NCBI RefSeq assembly: GCF_041146795.1
Contig: NC_135167.1
Location: forward strand, 7,770,954 to 7,834,953
Origin: Maylandia zebra
Lineage: Eukaryota > Chordata > Actinopteri > Cichliformes > Cichlidae
DNA: 64,000 bases
Direction of reading: 5' to 3'
Numbering within the stretch: position 1 is the first letter of the stretch; every line of letters begins with the position of its first letter. This document shows, piece after piece, positions 46,631-55,600 of the stretch. Both the position numbers and the translations under genes were made by a program. The notes under the pieces were generated by a model. It ran no database searches and was not told the DNA's origin. It worked only from the letters and a program-made list of their open reading frames with translations.

Positions 46631-47467
46631 TCATACTGAGTTTTCTTCCTTTTTTTGGAACAGAGTGGAAGTGGTGAGAAAACAGTTTGAGTAATGGCGT
46701 TAAATGTCTGCAGTGTTACACTACACACAAGTTAACACCTAATCTGAGTGTGTGAGTTGGTTAACAATTGTAGTAGCATTTTCAGATTCTGTATTTTTTA
46801 TGTCTTTCTTCAGAATAAAGTACAATAATTGTTATGCAAGGAATCAGAGCCACAGTGTAATTGACATGTATGGATTTTATCTGGAATAGTTGAACAGTGT
46901 ACTCCACCCCTTGCCCTATGAGCTGGGGTAGGCTCAAGAGATAGGCTTAAGAGAATAAATGAACTCAGAAGTTTTGGCTTCTTGGAAACATTTTGAGGTT
47001 TCACGATATCTGTATCATCTCATTTTTCACTTTATGGTGAATTTTTGAATTTCTATTCTTATTCCAGATGACTTTACATAAGAACAGTAACTTAAATTGT
47101 AAAGACTCTTATAAGAGTCTAATATCATTTCAAACTCATATGGGAACATGAATGTTCTGTGTAAATCCAATTTAAGAAAATGGTTTTTTTTCTGCTGCTG
47201 TTCCATGGTGAGGTCAGAGGTCAGGGAGCTTATCTAATTACATGTTTAAAGGAATTCTGAAATTGAGGCTAAATGCCTAAACATACAACATCAACATGGA
47301 TATTTACAGAGAAAAGAAGAAAATAAAAGCCTGACTCGGATAGAGAAAGATAGAAAGAGACAGGCAGAGACAGAGAAGGAAAGATGTGCAGCAACACATT
47401 ACACTAATGGACATCTACTGTGGTGCTCTGGGCTTAGGGGGGATTACAGTTCACCGCGTCACTAAGA

Positions 47468-47493
47468 ACACACACACACACACACACGCACAC

Positions 47494-47554
<61 letters not shown>
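47468..47554 (+). repeat. (CA)n microsatellite
   Basis: About 87 bases of CA with two CG interruptions near 47488 and 47498. Confidence 0.97.
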
Positions 47555-47558
<4 letters not shown>

Positions 47559-47648
47559 TGAATCAACACATGACAGAGTGATCCACTGTACCTTAGTTAC
47601 ATCCACAGCAAAGGCCTGTCATGTGACTACAGACAACCCCCACATAAC

Positions 47649-47755
47649 ATAAGATAACTCTTTATTGTCATTGCACAGTCATACATAGTACAGTAGTACA
47701 ATGAAATTGGAAAAACTGTCCTACGTCGGCACTACATACATACATACATAAATCA
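47649..47755. repeat. Dispersed repeat tail with CATA units
   Basis: CTCTTTATTGTCATTGCACA followed by ACAATGAAATTGG and four TACA/CATA units resembles the 3' end of a dispersed fish repeat on one strand. Class unknown. Confidence 0.4.
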
Positions 47756-48107
47756 GTATTTGAAAACTCTAAAGTATTTGATCATTTGTGTTTTGCATTG
47801 ACATCTTCCACTTCTTTGACTTGGGCTGCACCTGCAGCCATACTAGAAAATTACTCGTGCTGTTACAACCAGAGGGCTAAAGACTATATTTTAAAACCAA
47901 CAGCTCCCTCTGCTGGTGTTATAGGCCATTACCAGTGGTGTTACACTGTACCAACTTGAAATATGAATTTTAGTTTAGTAATTTACTAGTCTACTCCACT
48001 ATTAAATTAGTTTACTAGTCTAATATATACAACTATTAAACTAGTTTAGCTTATGAAGCCAAACTAGTTTGCTAGCCAAACCTCTGCTTAACTGATGTAA
48101 TTATGGG

Positions 48108-48300
48108 ACGGACAAATGATTTCGAAGATGGAACTGCCAGACAGGTGGAAAGGAGGATGACCACGGAGAAGATTCGTGTATTTAGTGAAGGAGTACATGC
48201 AGAGGATTGGGCTGACAGAGGAGGATGATCGGGATATTGTGAGCATCGATACTCAGCTATGGCGACCCCTAAAGGAAGCAGCCAAAAGAAGATAAGTGAA
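48108..48300 (+). mobile_element. Decayed LINE 3' end
   Basis: TATGGCGACCCCTAAAGGAA followed by GCAGCCAAAAGAAGATAAG matches, from memory, the very 3' end of a widespread fish LINE family. The preceding ACAGGTGGAAAGGAGGATGA fits the end of its reverse transcriptase frame. No open frame is left. Confidence 0.5.
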
Positions 48301-48630
48301 AGCAAAAATTCAACGCAAAATTCGAAAATATAAAACTGTAATAACTTTTATTTCTGCATATATGACTATATTGGGCATAATACTAATTTTCCATAATTGG
48401 AAAACGAAACTAAAAATAAAATGGAAACTAAAATGAAAAAAATATAAATGAGCAAGAAGAAAAAAATTATTTTTAGAAATTTTATTGTTAAATCAATATA
48501 TTTATATATTACTTTATAGTAGCAAAAAAACCCAAACAAAAAAACAACAACAACAAAAAACAAAAAAACAACAAAAAACAAATCGCTCACGTCAACGGCC
48601 TGGAGGAGGCATTCGGCTGGCTTCGTTCAG

Positions 48631-48646
48631 TCACGTGACCATGGCG
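48631..48646 (+). promoter_or_regulatory. cox5a promoter E-box and YY1-like site
   Basis: The palindrome TCACGTGA (48631-48638), a USF/TFE-type E-box, adjoins CCATGGCGCC, a YY1-like core, about 85-95 bases before the cox5a ATG. Such sites are frequent in promoters of nuclear respiratory genes. The start site is not known. Confidence 0.45.
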
Positions 48647-48723
48647 CCCTCGTCGTGTCCTTCCGTAGGTCCAGAGTACCCCTTTCTAGCACGTACAGGA
48701 CGGTTAGTATCCAGTGCGGTAAC

Positions 48724-48796
48724 ATGTTCCGTGCCGTTTTCCGACTGTCAGCTTCAGGAGCGCGGAGTCTGACTCGGTCACGACCCTGCTACTCAG
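48724..48796 (+). CDS. cox5a: cox5a exon 1
   Basis: ATG 48724 starts [20 protein letters not shown] and the exon ends TACTCAG|GTAGGA in phase 1. An earlier in-frame ATG-type start was not chosen because this one gives a normal targeting peptide. Confidence 0.9.
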
Positions 48797-50946
48797 GTAG
48801 GACCGTCTGCTTTGCACCTTACTTGAAATTAAACAAACTGTGTGATAAATTAAGTAAAATGGGCTTGTATAGCTACCCAGCTAGCTTAGCTAACCCTGTG
48901 TGCTTGTATGTAGCTAGAAGCTAACATGGGGTGACATTGAATTAAAGTTGTGACCTGCTGTGTTTAAGGGTCTGAAATTAAAATAGTCTGGTGTTTTCAC
49001 CTTTCGTTGTGTGATTTAAATATTGAGGCGCGAAGTGAATTAAAGCGTAAAAGTCACGACCTTGCGATGACCCTCCTCGGTCTGTTTGAGAGAGTCAGCG
49101 ACCGCAGTTTGCACGCAGCTCATATCAACACGTTGAACTATGGTCAAAATTGAATGCAAATCACAATGCTACAGAGTTTGATCTAAGATTTACACCATGA
49201 GTATGTATTTTTGGCCTTTTTAATGCTGCTGTTCTCCTGAAATAACCGACCCGAGCTCACCTGTGCAGGTCATCTAATGTTAGTTGACGGTATATGGCAG
49301 ACGGGTTTAGAACATTAATGAGTGCTATGTAAAAAGTTAATCATTATTCAGGATTGTTGGACTAAATAAATGGAGGCATTACAGTATTTGGTAGAAGTGG
49401 TTTTCACTATCTGTCCTTCAGTTAGTTTAAGAAGGTGCTCTGCTGCCTGTCCAGTAAGCTGTGCAGAGGGTCATCTGGATTATCCATAATGCATAACAGT
49501 TTGTTCAGTGACCTCCTCTCTACGACAAATTCTTAGTTTGCTGGCTTCCTACACTGGAAATAAAGAAACTGAAACCAAACTCGTTTACGTCTTCAAATGT
49601 ACACGCAAACACCAGCTACTGTGATCAAGGCGATGTAGCAATAAATTGCATGACCCTATTTCACTTTACTCCCTCAAAATGTGTAACGACTACTGTTGTG
49701 CGTGTTTTCACTCTTTCTGTAATGCCGCTGGAATTTATAACTTTGGTACAGTACTTTGAGTTCTGTTTCTGTGTATAAAATGCAATTTCATACCAGAGTA
49801 GAAATGAAAAGGAATTAGAAGGTTTTTGACAATGTACCCTTGTTCAAAAGCCTCTGAGGTTGCATTCAGCCAGAGTGAAAAGTGATAAGAAGCAGCACTG
49901 TTAATGATAAGGCCATGCGAAGAGCAGTGGGGCTTTGAGTACTGTGGAAAAAAAATCAGTTTAACAGCAAAATGAACATATTGTTTTAAAATATATTGTT
50001 TGTTAAAAATGCTTTTGATATCTATTTAAAAAGGTAAATGTTTATTACTATGGTTCAGCACCAAGATGCACTTCCTGTTCATTTGTAGATGCAGGTAATT
50101 TTACAGTGTGTTCCAAAAGTTTAAAATGTCACTGTGTGTATGTTTGATTAAGGACCTGGAATGTTTTATTTACTTTAAGTACAATACAGTGTTTTAGAAC
50201 TTTCTTTGTCTCGGGTAACAAAAAAAATAAATGTATGTTTTTTTAAGTCCAAATTAGTTCAGTTTTAAACTGTATTATTTATGTATGTATGTAATACAAG
50301 TATGTCCTTGAAACTTATTTATTGAATCCTTTTTTCAAGCTCCCTTGGCCTCCAGGTGCTACTCCCATGGAAAGGTGGAGACAGATGAGGAGTTTGATTC
50401 CCGTTGGGTCACTTACTTCAGCAAGCCTGACTTAGATGCTTGGGAACTCAGGAAAGGTGACTTTGAGTGGATTATTTTTGTATTGTTATAGTTCAAATGA
50501 GGGTTACTCTAAAAATCATAACTTTAAAATGACGTTGCTACTTCTGTAAACTAAACACACACACAGGAATGAACACCCTAATTGGATATGATTTGGTACC
50601 TGAACCCAAGATCTTGGATTCGGCATTAAGAGCTTGTCGGAGGCTGAACGACCTGGCCAGTGCCATCCGCATCCTTGAAGCTGTCAAGGTGTGTAAGACT
50701 CATTTCAATAAAATATGCCATTAGAGGAAATGAAGTCACATAAATCGTAGTCTTTGAGATTACAATTGGATGTACACCTTGTTAGGATTTTTTTGTGCCT
50801 TACAGCTGATCACATTTTTATCTTTATCTTAGGACAAAGCAGGCCCCCATAAAGACATCTATCCCTACCTGATCCAAGAGCTAAAGCCCACCCTCACAGA
50901 ACTCGGCATTTCAACACCAGAAGAGCTGGGAATTGACAAGTTGTAG
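48724..50946 (+). CDS. cox5a: cox5a: cytochrome c oxidase subunit 5A (gene model)
   Basis: A nuclear-encoded matrix-side subunit of mitochondrial complex IV. Coding parts 48724-48796, 50340-50456, 50567-50688 and 50833-50946 join in frame to 141 residues. The first 32 residues ([20 protein letters not shown] onward) are Arg/Ser-rich without acid residues, a mitochondrial targeting sequence. The mature part starts [11 protein letters not shown] and is 109 residues, the same as the mammalian mature subunit. Conserved blocks include [37 protein letters not shown] and [11 protein letters not shown]. Subunit 5A is all-helical and soluble, so absence of a membrane span is expected. fam219b follows 1.6 kb downstream, as in mammals though there on opposite relative order cannot be judged here. 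Confidence 0.97.
48797..50339 (+). other. cox5a intron 1
   Basis: About 1.5 kb between GTAGGA and TTTTTTCAAG. No exon or recognisable repeat. Confidence 0.85.
50340..50456 (+). CDS. cox5a: cox5a exon 2
   Basis: 117 bases, acceptor TTCAAG, encoding the end of the targeting peptide (APLASRCY) and [20 protein letters not shown] to RK. Donor AAAG|GTGACT, phase 1. Confidence 0.93.
50567..50688 (+). CDS. cox5a: cox5a exon 3
   Basis: 122 bases encoding [20 protein letters not shown] through AIRILEAVK; acceptor CACACAG, donor GTGTGT, ending in phase 0. Confidence 0.96.
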
Positions 50947-50955
50947 ATTATCAAG
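50833..50955 (+). CDS. cox5a: cox5a exon 4 with stop
   Basis: Encodes [20 protein letters not shown] through GIDKL and TAG at 50944-50946. Nine bases after the stop CAAG|GTGAGA forms a donor, so the last intron lies in the 3' untranslated region. Confidence 0.95.
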
Positions 50956-51165
50956 GTGAGACTGCACCATACTGCAGCATGCTACCTGGATGGGCAGTGT
51001 GGATTTTAAAAAGAATTGCTTCAGGCATTAGTAACTGATGCTGCCCAGTGCTACCTCGAACTGTGCATTTGCATGCTGTTCTACTTTATTGCACAATATT
51101 ATTGCAGATTATGTGGCCCGTTACGTACTTTCAATTGCAAACTTGTTTTGTTTCTCTTTCCTCAG

Positions 51166-51300
51166 GTTATTAGATGTATAAAGAGATGAGCTTTCCCGAT
51201 TCTCTCCATGCTGAATTGCCAATATTGTTTAAATCCTAGCTGTCCTGTGGTGTACAAAATAATGGACCTTATAAATAAACCAGAAATTGATGATGTGTGC
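51166..51300 (+). other. cox5a exon 5, untranslated, with polyA signal
   Basis: Acceptor TTTCCTCAG precedes 51166. The exon is non-coding and carries AATAAA at 51274-51279. The intron from 50956 to 51165 is 210 bases. Confidence 0.7.
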
Positions 51301-52400
51301 TTGTTCTTTGTCTATGACTAATACATCCTTTGATGTACTTAATTACACCTTCATAAATATCTGATGTGAAGAATAGATAATAACCAGCTGAACTCTATTT
51401 AAAAGGATAGGAACTGTAGCATTTTTTTTTTTTTAAACGGATGGTCATGATGAATTCGATGAACCAGTGTTTTAGATTTTAGTCAGTCCTTACAGTACCC
51501 ATGTTTATTGCCTATAAATTAAAAAAAACAAAAAACAAAAAAAACCCCACTCCAAAACCTCCAGGGTCGCAAGCAAACAGGAGGCTGAAGACGATCAAAG
51601 GAGCAAAAGAAGTGTGTGAGCAAAATCCATTTTAGTGAATCAGAAGACTCCCTGATGGCTGCAGATCCTGACTGTAGACTATGCAGAGCTGGGCTAGTAA
51701 TTACATCTCAAAGAGAGCAATTAATTTGTATTTTGAACTGTTTCTCATTCTCATATTTTTATATATTATATACACAGATGAAACCCTAATGAAAATGTAA
51801 TTTTTAAAGTAATTCCCAAGTTAAAGAATTTTAAGTGTTTCCTTTTGCTCCTCTTGCTTTCTAAAGAAACCTAGTTTAGATATGCTATGTTAAAACTCCA
51901 AAGTTATTTTTAATAATAAAATATTTCTATCCAGATATTTAGGTGTATATGTAATACAAATGTAGACTTTTTATTTTTCACTTGGTCACAACCGTTTTAG
52001 ACCTCTCTCTGGGCTCTTATTTTTGCCCATCAGGTGGCGATGAGAGGCTAGAAATCATCCTGGTTGTAACTATATATTTGCGTAAATAATATATTTAAAT
52101 TGATACGTGTATCTTATCTATTTTTGCTTAATGTATTTATTGTATTACTGTAACTTGAAACCAAGTCATTGCTTGAAACTGCTTGAAAAAACTTTCGTTT
52201 AGTTTCACGTGAACCGTGAACATTAATTGGCAAATATGACAGTCTAGTATTATGACAGTTTAGTGACACATTTAAGGCCCCTTTAATATTTATCCGCAAT
52301 TTTCTTAATAAGCTGGGCCGGGCTGCTTTGTCGTACTTCATGATTTTATAAACCATTTAAGGAAACATTCTCGAGTCGAGCAGGGTTTTATTTTGAAGTT
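51301..52400. other. cox5a-fam219b intergenic region
   Basis: AT-rich DNA with A-rich tracts at 51518-51543. No gene or clear element recognised. Confidence 0.5.
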
Positions 52401-52408
52401 TCTGATTC

Positions 52409-52552
52409 CCGGAAGTAGTATGAAACCTGTCCCGCGAGAGCACAGCTAGCTAACAGAAGTTCCTGTTTGCTTATGGACTAAAAGTCCCTTCCCAATGGGG
52501 CAGCTGTCAACATGGGTGTGTTGCGGCGTAAACTGTGACAACTAAAGCCAAG
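52409..52552 (+). promoter_or_regulatory. fam219b promoter and leader
   Basis: An ETS-type CCGGAAGT at 52409-52416 and a CCCGCGAGAG motif lie about 140 and 120 bases before ATG 52553, the layout of a TATA-less housekeeping promoter. A short ATG frame (from 52512) precedes the main start and ends at TGA 52536. Start site inferred. Confidence 0.5.
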
Positions 52553-52627
52553 ATGATGAACGACATTTTGGAGGAGCCGGAGAAGGACTCCCTGCTGGAG
52601 GCACAGCAGGATTCGCAGGGTTTGTCG
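52553..52627 (+). CDS. fam219b: fam219b exon 1
   Basis: Two adjacent ATGs (52553 and 52556); the first is used. Encodes [20 protein letters not shown] then QGLS, ending in phase 0 at TCG|GTAATG. This donor was chosen over CAGG|GTTTGT because it keeps the frame with exon 2. The N terminus is poorly conserved in the family. Confidence 0.75.
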
Positions 52628-55600
52628 GTAATGTCAGCTAAACCTAGCTAACGGGGGAGGATAGCTAACTAGCTTAGCTTTTGATTTTTGACATTTCGCT
52701 AATTCGGAAATCATTTCAAAATCATTATAAGGATGAACAAGACTTCGTTGATAGACCTTAATAAGTGTGGGAGAAATTAATGGAGAGTGAGTGAAATGAA
52801 AAATTATCAGAAGTATAGCTGTTTTTGCTAATCGAAAGGACTAAAACTATAGTTTTTAATTTCTCTTATATTCTTTGGCTGCTGCAATGTAATAGACAGC
52901 CCTGGGGAGGAGCTGGAGCTAAATCAAAAATGAATCCAAACGAGATTCGTTGCAATATTAAACATATTAACTAATTAATTCAGTTTCTATTTCTGTTTTG
53001 TAAGTAATAGCACTAGGATATTTTTCTAAAAAGATGATTAATTACAATAATATTTGACTGATGTACAGTACTGTGCAATTGTCTTGGGTAGCTTCTCATT
53101 TCTGTATATTGTTCTGCAAAAATGGGAAATAGTTGCAGTGATTTTTTTTTTTAAACTTGTGCAAGTGTGCATGAAAATAAGGCTGTTGCTTGGTCTGAAA
53201 TACACTGGGAAGCCATGTTGGGAGAAAATCCTCCTGAGTTTCTGTGACAAACCTGCTACATAAAATACAGCAGTGCTGTTACAGTTTTGATTCTTTCTTC
53301 CTGGTTGGTGACTGGCATTCATTCATATGCATCTTTGCTGATTTGACAAAAGTCCAACTGGGATAACCGCATGTTTTAAGAGCTTTCTTTACACACCTAT
53401 ATTACTTTTCTTTCTGTCGGTGCTATAGAGTGCTGGCTATCCCAAGTTTGTGTTCCAGTGGCTGGTGGAAAGTGTGTGTTTCCAGTAAACTTAAAGGTTT
53501 AGGCTTCTATCCTCCTCAATGATCACAGCACAGACCAGGGACAATAACCTATTATGCTTCGTATCCTCCCTGGTGAACCTTGTTTTTATCCACTGTTGAT
53601 TTGTTTGGTATAGGCTTCTACTTGTTTTTTGACCCAGTTGTCATCCATGTATCAGTACCAGTGGCTAGGTGTTATCCCTTTGAAGGAGCCCAAAGCTTTA
53701 ATTTCCACTTCCTCTGTGTAAAGGTTATGTACAATGGGTTATAGGGGGAGCCCATGGTACATCCGTGCTTATGTCTGTAGCAATTCTAATTGTTTTTGAT
53801 ACATGTGGTGGTAAGGCAAAAGTGTACTGCAGTGCAAATCTGATTGTAAAGCTGGTTCTGTTGTGTAAGGAACTTTCTTTACTCTTACTATACTCATTTA
53901 ATGACTGTCTCCAATGCCTCGGTTGTAGGTAGGTATACAAACGAAAAGGTAGACAACATCAAAGGACCCTATGGTTTAATCTGGAATGAGTGCAAGTTTG
54001 CGGACCTTGTTGGTGAAGTCAGTGGAGTTTTTGAACAAATGTGTTTTTTGTAACAGGCTACTGATAAGAAATTGGTTTTTCTTATGGTTTCTCTTATATG
54101 TAGATGCAACACTATTTTATACCTTAAGTTAAGTGTTTTTCATGGTTGAATGTTTCATAAGTCTGTGTGAAGTGGTTTTGAAAAACTTTGAAAGACCTTC
54201 AAAAGCTGAGAGAACTGTTGCTCAAGACATGTGAAAAGATTAGAAGACAGCTTCTTGGAATCAAAATACTTTAAAAAAATGAGTGGTGTTTCAAGACTTT
54301 ACACGGTGCTGTATATCTTGTTCTGTCCTTTTGTTCCACCCTGTTATTGTAACATGTAAACCATTTTATCTTTTCAGTGATTTTCACCATATAAAGGACA
54401 GTCACTTCATTTCATTGTACAGTACATTGTATTTTGACAGTGAAGCTGATGATTGAGTAATTTATTAAGTAAGATACTGATTGTGCTTTCAATTTTTGAA
54501 ACTTGAGGGGCCAAGTAGTGGCACAAGACCTAAGAGCATAGATGGCGGCATCAGGCCTGTGGAAAAAAGAGGACCTTACATCATGTCCAGAGCGCCAGCC
54601 ATCCATCTCAAACTACGTAAGTATTTCCTCACCTCAAACAGTTGGTGGCATAAACACATCAATTTTATCTCTGTCTGTAGGTCACCAGTCCTCCTGTGAT
54701 TGTTGTTTTTATGAGGTGATTTATGCTGATGTGCATGAATTGTGTTGAATGTGCACCTAGCAGGAAAACAAATCCTGAGTCATATGACACTGTTGGGCAC
54801 TCTCAGCTTAACTTAGCCACAAAATATCTTCCTCTTCTTTTCTTTTGTTGTTGTTGTTGTTTGTTTGTTTTAATGCAGTCCTGCCTAGGGGCCTGAAGAT
54901 CTTAGCCTAGTCTTTTTTTGGGGCCCTGTCCCTTGCACAGAGTTTCTTTTGGATTTTCTAAATCTTGTAATGATACCCCGTACAATGTACAATAAGACTC
55001 TCATCTTATGTTTTTCACAGAGTGGTAAACCACTGCCAGTCTGCCTCTCCCTGGGATGTTCTTTATATCCAAAGTCATGTTACTTATTAACTAAATAGAT
55101 GTTAGACATTTCATTGTATACAAAACTTTTCTAGTCAATGGTTCATACATCTCAATTTATTTTTAAAAGTGCATAGGAGTGTTTTTAGTCTGACTCACTA
55201 TGAAATTCGTAGGTGTTATGAAAATGGGTTATAGGTTATATAGGTTAAATTTTTCTGCCTGTGTAAACTGTCAGTGTTTACTTTCATTCTCCACTCCCTC
55301 TATGGTCAGTTCTGCCCTAACAAAAATGTCTTTTGTTATCTCAAGAGAAACACAGGGAGATGGCGAGGAAAGCGCTGAAGAAGAAAGCTCTCTCACCGGG
55401 GCCTCCAGTGACGCACCAGCCCAGACAGGGAGCCAAGAGGTCAGAAGAAAAGAATATCAGAGGAAGCAGCTTTTTGTGATGTCAGCATAATGAAGATGAA
55501 CTGTGATTTATTATTCTAATGTTGTTTCTGGTTGTCTTTTGGGTTTGTTTGTTTGTTTGTTTTTTAGGATGGTGAAATATAACAAGGGCTATGCTGCTTT

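Larger units (their letters stand above)
46631..48600. other. snap25-cox5a intergenic region
   Basis: No gene seen. Holds a CA array, a repeat tail and a LINE tail relic (listed), plus an A-rich tract at 48522-48582. Confidence 0.6.
52628..54507 (+). other. fam219b intron 1
   Basis: About 1.9 kb between GTAATG and ACTTGAG. It holds a possible TIR-bounded element and a Penelope-like relic, listed separately. The acceptor is weak in pyrimidines. Confidence 0.7.
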
